DNA from: Alphaproteobacteria bacterium
GTDB lineage: Bacteria > Pseudomonadota > Alphaproteobacteria > Sphingomonadales > Kordiimonadaceae
Reading direction: 5' to 3'
Assembly (NCBI GenBank): GCA_013372975.1
Contig: JABXIS010000021.1
Coordinates: 1 to 64,000, forward strand
DNA: 64,000 nucleotides
A program made the translations under genes and the position numbers. Under the pieces are notes generated by a model that was given only the letters and a program-made list of their open reading frames with translations, did not search any database and was not told the DNA's origin. Position 1 is the first letter of the stretch. Each line of letters opens with the position of its first letter. Below, in pieces: positions 8,923 to 16,469 of this stretch.

Positions 8923-9677
8923 TGATGCGGTTTCTTGGCCTGATCCTCTTTGCAGCCGCGGTTTTGACTGCACCGGCGCAGGCGTTGGTAACAGACCTGT
9001 CCAACAAGCGGATCGAAATTCGCTACAGCTTTGACGGGGCAGAATTGATCCTGTTCGGCGCCGTGGGGACCACACCTATAGATATCAGGCGCGAAGACTA
9101 TGACGTGGTTATTGTGGTACGCGGGCCGGAATCGCCTGCGGTTGTGCGCCGCAAGGGCAAAGCCGGTGTGATCTGGGTCAATCAGGATCAGATGCTTTTC
9201 CCTCACGCGCCAGGCTATTATGCGGTTGCCGCGTCCCGTTCCTTGTCTGAGATCGCCAATTCAATCGCTTTTGCGTCTTACGGTATCGGGTTCCAGAACC
9301 TGCCGTTGGTGGCTGATAGTGGCAAGGGCCTCATGATGCCTGACCCGGAATTCAGGGATGCCCTTTTCCGCCTCAGGTCATCTGAAGGATTGTACCGACA
9401 AGAGCAGGATCAGGTTACGATCATCAATCAGGGCCTTTTCCGCACGGATGTTCACCTGCCGGCCAACGTTCCTGTCGGTGAATTTGTCGTGGAAACATTC
9501 ATCTTCCAGCACGGCAGCATGCGCTCTCGCAATCGAATAACCTTGAATGTGGACAAAGAGGGGTTTGAACGTGCCGCCTATAATTTTGCCCACGGCTTTC
9601 CACTTCTCTATGGCTTGACAGCGGTGCTTGTTGCATTGACAGCTGGTTGGCTTGCGGGGGTTCTTGGCAAGAAATAG
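8922..9677 (+). CDS. TIGR02186-family membrane-anchored periplasmic protein
   Basis: A 251-residue protein with a cleavable signal peptide (about residues 1-21, ending AQA), a large periplasmic region and one C-terminal transmembrane helix (about 227-247). The DLSNKRIEIRYSFDGAELILFGA opening, summarised here by its first part, matches the alphaproteobacterial TIGR02186 family, which is almost always next to a TauE/SafE exporter. It is translationally coupled to that exporter here. The family has no assigned biochemical activity; a periplasmic accessory role to the exporter is inference. Confidence 0.88.
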   Translation: MMRFLGLILFAAAVLTAPAQALVTDLSNKRIEIRYSFDGAELILFGAVGTTPIDIRREDYDVVIVVRGPESPAVVRRKGKAGVIWVNQDQMLFPHAPGYYAVAASRSLSEIANSIAFASYGIGFQNLPLVADSGKGLMMPDPEFRDALFRLRSSEGLYRQEQDQVTIINQGLFRTDVHLPANVPVGEFVVETFIFQHGSMRSRNRITLNVDKEGFERAAYNFAHGFPLLYGLTAVLVALTAGWLAGVLGKK

Positions 9678-9687
9678 CGGTCAGGCG

Positions 9688-9948
9688 CTAATTCTTTTCC
9701 GTAGATTGGCCTTTTTTGATTTCAAAAAGAAACTGATCGCCTTCCTGGCGCGCCATCACGAGCGTGTGGCCAGCCATGGTGCAGAAGGCAGGCATGTCCT
9801 GCACTACATTGGGATCGGAAGCGACAACAAGGAGCATATCGCCAGCCTTCAGGTCATCAAGCTTGCGCCTAGCCCGAAGAACCGGCATCGGACACAGCAT
9901 GCCTGTTACATCAAGGCGCGCTGCAAACCGCTCGTCCGTATCGCTCAT
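9688..9948 (-). CDS. TusA/SirA-family sulfurtransferase-like protein
   Basis: An 86-residue protein from the ATG at 9948, preceded by AGGGA at a good distance; a TTG at 9966 would add six residues. The conserved CPMPVL motif places the sulfur-carrying Cys at residue 19, followed by the two-layer alpha/beta fold of TusA. Such proteins relay persulfide sulfur; true TusA serves tRNA 2-thiouridine synthesis, but several paralogues exist, so I do not assign tusA. It converges on the TauE/TIGR02186 pair with only ten bases between stops. Confidence 0.88.
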   Translation of the reverse strand: MSDTDERFAARLDVTGMLCPMPVLRARRKLDDLKAGDMLLVVASDPNVVQDMPAFCTMAGHTLVMARQEGDQFLFEIKKGQSTEKN

Positions 9949-10074
9949 TTTATTGTCCCTAGCCAAAAATACATCTGGGACCGGGGCCTGCCCGGAACGC
10001 CGTATCTTCTTGCACTATAAGATCAATTTCTCAATAGCGCGTTAACGGTACGTGGGATTGATCCGGGTGCGGTT

Positions 10075-10905
10075 CTAGAATAGCCAGACCACGCCAACAT
10101 ATGAACTAAGCTGGTATCGGTTCCCGGTTGCGCTTTTCACGATGGGGCTGATGGCCGCACTATTTTGCAATTGAGCAAGGCGGGCGGCGCCCTTCAGAAG
10201 CCAGTTTTTTCCAAGCCGGTATTCACCAGACACTTCACCATATATTTCATACAGCCCTCCCTCGGCCTGGTAGGCCACGAATTCCGGGTTGTCGCCGCCA
10301 ATGCCAAAAAAAGCATTGGTGAATTTGTCCGAGCCCCATTTGGCGCCCAATATGGGTGAAACCTTGAAGCGCGAATTGAGCTCAAATGTATAGCCACCCT
10401 CAAGCTCTATGTTGAATCCCTTATGAACGCCGCCCAGACCCTTGTATGCTTCGGCCGCCAGAAAGAATTTATAGAGCGAGGTGGCCGCAAACAGGCCCAG
10501 CTCGAAAGTGTCGCCGACTTCTTTTGCCCCCGTTGACAGGCGCAAAGGCTCGTCATCCTCACGTCCCAAATTCCAACGGCCTAGTGCTCCAGCCCTCAGG
10601 AAACGGGACGAATGAAGAACGGCGCCAAAGGTATTATTGTCGATAAACAGCGTATCTCTATATGAGGCTTTAAGTTGCAGAACAGACGTAGCTGTATGTT
10701 CGTCCGCGCCCAGATAGTCAGGCGTTATAGCAATGCCTAGCGTTAGCGATCCGCTCCAATGGTCTTTCTTGCGTTCATCGTCAATCTCGATGCTTTCAAT
10801 ATACACCGGCTTGCCAGTGTTTTTCAGGTCCACGGGGCTGGCAAATGTGGCGCCCGTGTACACAAGCAGGGTGATGAAAGCCGCGCAACGAATTAGCGAC
10901 ATCAT
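10075..10905 (-). CDS. MipA/OmpV-family outer membrane protein
   Basis: A 276-residue protein with a signal peptide (about residues 1-22, ending TFA) and a mature part of alternating amphipathic strands. It ends in an aromatic residue (GVVWLF), the usual signal for beta-barrel insertion. The SGSLTLGIAITPDYLGAD motif, with repeated Tyr/Gly strands, is typical of MipA/OmpV, first described as a scaffold for murein enzymes in Escherichia coli. The start lies 20 bases after the stop of the secreted EEP-fold gene, so the two are likely one transcript. The specific role is unknown. Confidence 0.88.
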   Translation of the reverse strand: MMSLIRCAAFITLLVYTGATFASPVDLKNTGKPVYIESIEIDDERKKDHWSGSLTLGIAITPDYLGADEHTATSVLQLKASYRDTLFIDNNTFGAVLHSSRFLRAGALGRWNLGREDDEPLRLSTGAKEVGDTFELGLFAATSLYKFFLAAEAYKGLGGVHKGFNIELEGGYTFELNSRFKVSPILGAKWGSDKFTNAFFGIGGDNPEFVAYQAEGGLYEIYGEVSGEYRLGKNWLLKGAARLAQLQNSAAISPIVKSATGNRYQLSSYVGVVWLF

Positions 10906-10925
10906 TTTCTGTTCCTTTGAAATGT

Positions 10926-11906
10926 TTATCGCGAAAGATTGGCCGAAGGCGTTAGCCTGTAATGCACTTCATACCCCAGATGGTCGGAAAAGGGTTTTCC
11001 ATTGACCTTGCCTGTAAAATTGCGAGCGACGAAAGTTGGCGTAATACCATATGCCTGTCCTGGCGCAGCAAAATGTTTATCGTTGGTGTTATAGAGGATC
11101 ATGTCGGTTTTTGTGGCAGGATCTACTGTGCAAACTGCCTCAAGGGCGAGGCAGTTTTCGCCAATGTCAACAAATCCAACCTGCTCTTTGAAGTAATTGT
11201 ACCTTGCCTGATATTTTGTGTTGAAGTCGCCAGCCAATATCTGTGGATTACCGGCTTTCATCTTGTCGAGAAACCAGACCAGCGTATCCGTTTGTTTCTG
11301 GTGTGCCTTGAGGGTCCATTTTTTCGGTGCAGCAGCCGTGCCACGTGAATTGAAATGGGAATTGATGACATCAAGGGGTACGTCAAGGCCGGGCACATCA
11401 AGGCGCACCATCATAATGGCCTTGTTGGCAAGGCAATCAATGCCTGCGCATGTGTCCGAATCAAAGGCTTTGTGATGCGCTTCCAGAATGGGGAAATCAG
11501 ACAGGATCACAAGCCCGCTGCCAGTAAATTTCTGGGGATTGGTGAAAGTGCTATATTGCTTTCGGGTTTGTTGTGACCAATGCGCTTTTCCTCTTTTGGA
11601 GGTGTCTTTGCGCCCAGGGCCATGAACCACAAAAGGGTAGCCTGTTTGTTCAATTATCACGTCGGCCTTGCTATTAAATACTTCCTGCAGCAGCACGACT
11701 TGCGGGTGCGTACCTTCTTTTCGGCGTTCGCGTAGTTCCTGTGCGATGGCTTCATACTGATCGCTACCACCCTTCTTGGCCACAGAAGGCAAGGCATTGA
11801 TGTTGTAGCTAAGTACGCGAATGTCCTGAGAGTTGTAGGCTGCGCTTGCAGCCTGTCCCAACAAGGCAATGGCGAATGCAATTGAAATTTTCCTGGCCAA
11901 ACTCAT
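10926..11906 (-). CDS. Secreted endonuclease/exonuclease/phosphatase-fold protein
   Basis: A 326-residue protein with a signal peptide (about residues 1-22) and a full EEP domain: RVLSYNINALP, the metal-binding Glu in VVLLQEV, DVINSHFNSRG, the AGDFNTK motif, and the terminal SDHLGYEV catalytic His. This is the layout of bacterial sphingomyelinase-type phosphodiesterases and extracellular nucleases. Four Cys, in DTCAGIDC and NCLALEAVC, could form disulfides, fitting an extracytoplasmic enzyme. It lies between the LuxR-type regulator and the MipA-like gene, all reading the same way. Lipid versus nucleic acid substrate is not decidable from sequence. Confidence 0.87.
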   Translation of the reverse strand: MSLARKISIAFAIALLGQAASAAYNSQDIRVLSYNINALPSVAKKGGSDQYEAIAQELRERRKEGTHPQVVLLQEVFNSKADVIIEQTGYPFVVHGPGRKDTSKRGKAHWSQQTRKQYSTFTNPQKFTGSGLVILSDFPILEAHHKAFDSDTCAGIDCLANKAIMMVRLDVPGLDVPLDVINSHFNSRGTAAAPKKWTLKAHQKQTDTLVWFLDKMKAGNPQILAGDFNTKYQARYNYFKEQVGFVDIGENCLALEAVCTVDPATKTDMILYNTNDKHFAAPGQAYGITPTFVARNFTGKVNGKPFSDHLGYEVHYRLTPSANLSR

Positions 11907-11995
11907 GGTCGCTGTCTTCCGATTATCACTTTCTTATCAGAAACGGATAGCGGGGAAATATGCCTCCATTATGACAATCAATAGGGTGCGTTTTT

Positions 11996-12778
11996 TTAAT
12001 CTTCCAGGATGCCAAGGCGCAGGGCGCTGGGTAAAATTTCCCGCGTGGATGTGACTTCGAGGGCATCTTTAAGTTCCTTGATATGGAACGACACGGTGGG
12101 CGCACTAACCCCCATTCGGGCGGCAATCTGCCCATTGGTCATTCCCGCATTCAACTGTTGCAGAACCTCTAGCGGGCGCCCCTTGATACCAACGCTTGCA
12201 GCTCGTTCGCGCCGCTCCAGAGGTTGGTAGAATGTATGCATATAAAGACTGGCCAGATGTACTTCGTCTCCGTGCATTTTCATGATCTCTTTGAGGCGGT
12301 CGATCCGCTCTTCGCAGTGCAACGTTACCTCACCATGGCCGCGGCCGAAGGGGTGCCTCAGCGGGAAACCGACAGCGGAGAATATGCCATAGTGCTCTGC
12401 GCGCTGCAGAATAAAGTCGAATCCCTTGAAGTTTGGATCTTTGGGGTCAAGAAGTTCTCTCGCCATATAAAGAGGCTGCATAGAGCGCTGTTCGATCTGA
12501 TGGATCATTGGATCCACTTTTTCGTATCGGCGGCTTAGATATTCTTCCACGCCCTCTTTGGGCATGCTGGTGATCCAGGTGCGCCCTGCAAGGGCAACGC
12601 GAACGTGGGTATCCTTGCCATTCTCTGTTTCAACGGCGGAATTGATCGGTGCATAGCTATAGCCATAGGTAGCACATTTGAAGCCACGTGCTTCTACGAA
12701 ATCCAGGAAAAGTTGCCATACATCATGGCTTGTCTGGGCCGACTCTAGCTGGCCTATAAGGGTGCTAACGCTATCCAC
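11996..12778 (-). CDS. LuxR-family regulator with autoinducer-binding-like domain (solo)
   Basis: A 260-residue protein with an N-terminal domain (about 15-175) resembling the acyl-homoserine-lactone-binding domain and a C-terminal LuxR helix-turn-helix (about 195-255, NGQIAARMGVSAPTVSFHIK). The EYLSRRYEKVDPMIHQ segment keeps the Tyr and Asp-Pro of the ligand pocket, but the two Trp residues usual in TraR/LuxR (before this segment and after it in PLYMAREL) are replaced. No luxI-type synthase is in the window. It is therefore a solo that may bind another ligand. The secreted EEP-fold and MipA-like genes lie immediately downstream and are plausible targets. Confidence 0.87.
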   Translation of the reverse strand: MDSVSTLIGQLESAQTSHDVWQLFLDFVEARGFKCATYGYSYAPINSAVETENGKDTHVRVALAGRTWITSMPKEGVEEYLSRRYEKVDPMIHQIEQRSMQPLYMARELLDPKDPNFKGFDFILQRAEHYGIFSAVGFPLRHPFGRGHGEVTLHCEERIDRLKEIMKMHGDEVHLASLYMHTFYQPLERRERAASVGIKGRPLEVLQQLNAGMTNGQIAARMGVSAPTVSFHIKELKDALEVTSTREILPSALRLGILED

Positions 12779-12914
12779 AAAACAGCCTCCGGTGGTGATC
12801 GGTATGTATCTATTTGTTTATATTGATTTTAGTTCAATTGTCCCCGAAGGCGAATATAGACAAACTTGGTTGGCTTGTCGCCTGCCGATTGCATTTTTTA
12901 CAGCCCCAAATATA

Positions 12915-12945
12915 AAAGCCCGCCCTTGGGTGAAGGGCGGGCTTT
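12915..12945 (-). terminator. Strong rho-independent terminator (13-base-pair stem)
   Basis: AAAGCCCGCCCTT (12915-12927) and AAGGGCGGGCTTT (12933-12945) are perfectly complementary around a five-base loop. On the minus strand the stem is followed by TTATATTT. It forms the 3' end of the structured region behind the small gene at 13040. Confidence 0.88.
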
Positions 12946-13017
12946 GACCGGGATTGGGTATGTCCCGGTCACGGACGGGATGGTTGGGTGCCGGGTGCTG
13001 AGAGAAGTCCCGTCCGT
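12915..13017 (-). ncRNA. Candidate structured RNA: three consecutive hairpins ending in a terminator
   Basis: Read on the minus strand, three perfect stems follow each other without gaps. The first pairs ACGGACGGGA with TCCCGTCCGT (10 base pairs, positions 13008-13017 and 12971-12980). The second pairs TGACCGGGA with TCCCGGTCA (9 base pairs, 12963-12971 and 12945-12953, with one base shared with the first stem). The third is the 13-base-pair terminator. The block starts 22 bases after the stop of the small gene at 13040, so it may be its structured 3' untranslated region or a small RNA released from it. I recognise no known RNA family. Confidence 0.45.
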
Positions 13018-13039
13018 TAACTCAAAACTATATTCTGTC

Positions 13040-13264
13040 CTAGTGGATGACTGCTTTCTCCGGCCGGAAGCTATCTGCGGCAATGTTGGTCAGATGCTCA
13101 TGGATGCCAATCCAGAGATCGAATCCCTCATCGTCGCCCATGGCTTTCATTTTCGCCAAGGCTTCATCTGCATAGTCGAGCGCTTTGGGGCCCAAATTTT
13201 TGAGAAGGTTCTCGGCAACCAGGCCGAAGTAGAAATTTGGGTCGAATGGCAGCGACTGTTGCAT
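13040..13264 (-). CDS. Small conserved-looking hypothetical protein (74 residues)
   Basis: A 74-residue soluble, acidic, helical protein: FGLVAENLLKNLG, then a region with DYADEALAKM and GDDEGFDLWIGIHEHL. An AGAGGAG ribosome site stands eight bases before the ATG at 13264, and a strong terminator follows, so it is a real gene. There is no signal peptide or membrane segment. I do not recognise the family and give no function. It is a single-gene unit upstream of an unusual run of three hairpins. Confidence 0.75.
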   Translation of the reverse strand: MQQSLPFDPNFYFGLVAENLLKNLGPKALDYADEALAKMKAMGDDEGFDLWIGIHEHLTNIAADSFRPEKAVIH

Positions 13265-13480
13265 TTGATGAACTCCTCTAAGCAGCGTTTAAACTCGCCT
13301 CCTTATCAGCAACTGTCGTGCCAACTTTTAAGGGTGAGGATTCTCAAGGGGTTGCAGCGGCGCATCGCGGTTGAACTACGCGTAGAGGGTGTGAGAGGTA
13401 AAATGCTGCCGGGTCAGGCTTGCCGCTTTTACCCACCGGAGGGAAAGGCTTGCCGTGTCAGGTTGGGACAATGTCGGTGT
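13265..13480. other. Intergenic region between bioD and the small gene
   Basis: About 216 bases that must hold the promoter of the small gene (minus strand) and the 3' end of bioFD. AGGCTTGCCG occurs twice (13416-13425 and 13446-13455), 30 bases apart. No gene or clear terminator is visible. Confidence 0.4.
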
Positions 13481-14170
13481 TTAGCTGGCGGCCAGCACTG
13501 ATGTCAGGTCCGGCGCATTTTGCCACGGATTCTGGCCCGTAATGCGGGGCACCGTCAGGACACGAAGGCCGGTCAATTCCGTCAGCTCCTCGGCTGTAGC
13601 CAGCAGGTCCGGGTTGGCATACAGCGTGCCGGGAGCGCTTTCACTCAAGATAATCGCGCGGGTTTTCAAGCCACGTGCCGTCATCGCTTCCAGCGTGGCA
13701 ATGGTGTGGGATAACGTGCCCAGATAGCTACCCGTGACCAGGATGCTTCCGAGGCCAAGGTCTGCGATCCAATCCGCCACCAGCTTGCCTTCGGTGAGCG
13801 GTACAAAAGACCCGCCGACACCTTCAATCAGGGTGAACTGGTCAGTGGCAAGTGCCCTCCGGCAATGATCCAGAATAGCACCATAGGAAAGCGTGCGGCC
13901 TTCCTTTGCTGCTGCCATGGTTGGGGCAAGCGGTGCCTTGAAGCGGAAAGGGGAAAGCGTATTCCAGGTTTCGGCCGTGGCTGGCATGCCAAGGGCCTCG
14001 GCAATCACAGCCGTGTCGCTGCCGTCCATGGTTTGGTCGGTCACGCCACTGATCACGGGCTTCAGTGCCAGAATCTGCAGTCCCTTTTTTCTAGCCTGAT
14101 GGCAAAGGGTGGCTGTTATCAGCGTTTTGCCGATCTCGGTGCCGGTGGAGGTGATGAAAAGGCCGCTCAT
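13481..14170 (-). CDS. bioD: Dethiobiotin synthetase
   Basis: A 229-residue ATP-dependent carboxylase-ligase. The P-loop is TSTGTEIGKTL (residues 7-17), the diaminopelargonate-binding region is LKPVISGV, and EGVGGSFVPLTEG is the conserved second loop. It closes the ureido ring of dethiobiotin from 7,8-diaminopelargonate, CO2 and ATP. Its start overlaps the bioF stop by four bases, so bioF-bioD are translationally coupled, divergent from bioB-bioA. Confidence 0.95.
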   Translation of the reverse strand: MSGLFITSTGTEIGKTLITATLCHQARKKGLQILALKPVISGVTDQTMDGSDTAVIAEALGMPATAETWNTLSPFRFKAPLAPTMAAAKEGRTLSYGAILDHCRRALATDQFTLIEGVGGSFVPLTEGKLVADWIADLGLGSILVTGSYLGTLSHTIATLEAMTARGLKTRAIILSESAPGTLYANPDLLATAEELTELTGLRVLTVPRITGQNPWQNAPDLTSVLAAS

Positions 14171-15345
14171 GCGCCGAGCCCCAGTTGTTCGCAGGCGCCG
14201 ACCAGATTCTTGATGTCTTCATCCCTGTGGGTTGCCGAAAAACTGAACCTCAGGCGTGATGTGCCTTCCGGCACGGTGGGTGGGCGAAAGGCAATAACCT
14301 TGAAGCCGGCTCGAGCAAGCGCTTCAGATGCCTTCAGTGCATTCACTTCCGAACCGATCACAAGTGGCACAATCGGGCTTTCGGGTTTTGGCAGGCCCAT
14401 GGCCTTGGCAAAATCCTGAGCCAGCTTCACGGGGCGTGCAACCCGATCCTGCTCCCGTTCAATAATCTCGAGTGCCTTGATCGACGCGCCCACGGCGGCG
14501 GGTGGCAAGCCCGTTGTATAGATGAAGGACCGGGCGCGTGTTCGCATCAGGTCAATCACGGGTTTGGACGCCGCCAGATATCCGCCATAGGACCCGACAG
14601 CCTTCGATAAGGTCCCCATCTGCAGAGGCACAAGCCCTTCGGCCCTGCAAGCATGGGCCGAGCCGCGCCCGCCGCCGACGGTACCCAGAGCATGGGCGTC
14701 GTCGTTCATCAACCAGGCGTCATTCTGCCGTGCCAACAGGCCGAGGGCTCGGAGAGGAGCGATATCACCATCCATGGAATAGATGCCGTCTACCACGATA
14801 ATGCACCTGCCGTGGTTCGCGCGGTGCTCTGCCAACAATTCAGCGGCATGATCCACATCGTTGTGACGGAAGAATTTCACTGTCGCGCGGGATAGTGCCA
14901 TACCTGCGTGAATGCAGGTATGGACAAGTTCATCCGCCAGGATCAGATCATGCTTGCCAACCAGCGTGGGGATGATGCCCACATTCGCCAGATAGCCCGA
15001 TCCGAAAACGGCGGCGTCTTCGGTGCCTTTGATGCGGGCAATGGTTTGTTCGAGCTTGCGGTAAAGTGGGTGGTTCCCGGTTACGAGCCTGCTGGCGCCA
15101 GATCCCGCGCCATATTTGTCGGTGGCCGTTTTGGCGGCTTCAATCACATCAGGGTGGGTGGAAAGGCCAAGATAGTCATTGTCTGTAAAGCTGATCAGAG
15201 GCGCGCCACCATTCACCGAAAGCGCCATATGGCTCGTGCGCGCCGTGTCCACAAGGGTGCGGCGCTGGTTTTTGGCTTCCAGTTCTGCAAGCTTGGAACC
15301 GGCGAAAGCATCAAGGCTGTTTTCTATTGGGCGCGTGTTATCCAT
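14167..15345 (-). CDS. bioF: 8-amino-7-oxononanoate synthase
   Basis: A PLP enzyme of the alpha-oxoamine synthase family, 392 residues from the ATG at 15345, which matches family length. In-frame ATGs at 15357 and 15411, and a TTG at 15378 preceded by AAGGA, are alternatives; none has a convincing site, so the start is uncertain. Landmarks: SFTDNDYLGLSTHP, GAGSGASRLVTGNH, the DDAHALGTVG aspartate, and the PLP Lys in MGTLSKAVGSYGGY. It condenses pimeloyl-ACP or -CoA with alanine. It is coupled to bioD downstream and faces bioB across a short divergent promoter region. Confidence 0.93.
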   Translation of the reverse strand: MDNTRPIENSLDAFAGSKLAELEAKNQRRTLVDTARTSHMALSVNGGAPLISFTDNDYLGLSTHPDVIEAAKTATDKYGAGSGASRLVTGNHPLYRKLEQTIARIKGTEDAAVFGSGYLANVGIIPTLVGKHDLILADELVHTCIHAGMALSRATVKFFRHNDVDHAAELLAEHRANHGRCIIVVDGIYSMDGDIAPLRALGLLARQNDAWLMNDDAHALGTVGGGRGSAHACRAEGLVPLQMGTLSKAVGSYGGYLAASKPVIDLMRTRARSFIYTTGLPPAAVGASIKALEIIEREQDRVARPVKLAQDFAKAMGLPKPESPIVPLVIGSEVNALKASEALARAGFKVIAFRPPTVPEGTSRLRFSFSATHRDEDIKNLVGACEQLGLGA

Positions 15346-15473
15346 GGCAGGACCCATAAGGGCAGGAAAGGGCGCAGTCAATGGGCCTTTTTCCTTGACT
15401 TCACGGCCCATCCCAGCACATTAGCGACCAAATCAAGCCGGTCATGATAATCGCCCGGCCAAGGAGAAAAAGC

Positions 15474-16454
15474 ATGAACGCCCCTGCCCATATTGATGCG
15501 CCAAACGCCCCGATCCGTCACGACTGGACACGCGCCGAAGTTATGGCCTTGTTTGAAAAGCCTTTTATGGATTTGGTCTTTGAAGCGCAGCGCGTTCACC
15601 GCCTTTATCATGATCCAAACAAAGTACAGCTCAGCCAGCTTATTTCCATCAAGACAGGTGGTTGTGCGGAAGACTGTGGCTATTGCTCACAATCCGCCAA
15701 ACACAAAAAAACAACAGGCCTTGAAGCGACCAAGTTGATGGAAGTGGAGCGCGTTCTGACGGCTGCGAAGAAAGCCAAAGAAGGCGGCGCTTCCCGCTAT
15801 TGCATGGGCGCAGCCTGGACCAGCCCCAAGGACCGCGACATGGACACGCTCGTGGCCATGGTGGAAGGGGTGAAGGACCTGGGGCTAGAAACATGCATGA
15901 CCCTGGGCATGCTGGATGACTGCCAGACCAAACGCCTGAAGGAAGCGGGCCTCGACTATTATAACCACAATGTGGATACGTCTGAGGAGTTTTACGGCGA
16001 AATTATCACCACCCGCACCTATCAGGAGCGTATCGATACCCTGAACCGGGTACGCGAAGCGGGCATCAATGTCTGTTCTGGCGGCATTGTGGGCATGGGC
16101 GAGAAAGTTGAGGATCGCGCAGGCATGCTGATCACGCTTGCGAATCTGGATGAGCACCCCAACAGCGTTCCGATCAACATGCTTGTGGCTGTGCCGGGCA
16201 CGCCGCTTGAGAATGTAGAGCGTATGGACCCGTTTGATTTTGTACGTGCGATTGCGGTTGCTCGTATCATGATGCCAAAGGCGGAAGTTCGCTTGTCTGC
16301 GGGCCGTCAGGAAATGGATGAAAGCACGCAGGCTCTGTGTTTCCTTGCCGGGGCCAGCAGCATCTTTTATGGCGAGCAGCTTCTGACCACGCCAAATCCG
16401 GAAAACAACAAGGATATGGCCCTTTTTGGCAAGCTGGGCTTGAGCCCGGCTTAG
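15474..16454 (+). CDS. bioB: Biotin synthase (radical SAM)
   Basis: A 326-residue radical SAM enzyme. The ATG at 15474 follows a near-perfect AAGGAG site, which decides it against the upstream frame. The 4Fe-4S motif CxxxCxxC is in [16 protein letters not shown] (about residues 61-72). The 2Fe-2S ligands Cys and Arg lie further on, for example in [11 protein letters not shown] and in [11 protein letters not shown]. It inserts sulfur into dethiobiotin. It is followed 16 bases later by bioA. No pimelate-making genes (bioC, bioH or equivalents) are in view. Confidence 0.97.
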   Translation: MNAPAHIDAPNAPIRHDWTRAEVMALFEKPFMDLVFEAQRVHRLYHDPNKVQLSQLISIKTGGCAEDCGYCSQSAKHKKTTGLEATKLMEVERVLTAAKKAKEGGASRYCMGAAWTSPKDRDMDTLVAMVEGVKDLGLETCMTLGMLDDCQTKRLKEAGLDYYNHNVDTSEEFYGEIITTRTYQERIDTLNRVREAGINVCSGGIVGMGEKVEDRAGMLITLANLDEHPNSVPINMLVAVPGTPLENVERMDPFDFVRAIAVARIMMPKAEVRLSAGRQEMDESTQALCFLAGASSIFYGEQLLTTPNPENNKDMALFGKLGLSPA

Positions 16455-16469
16455 GTTGGGCGCCTGAGA

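Noticed and set aside
15346-15473. Promoter boxes between bioF and bioB
   Set aside because: TTGACT near 15392 has no good -10 partner, so no promoter is called.
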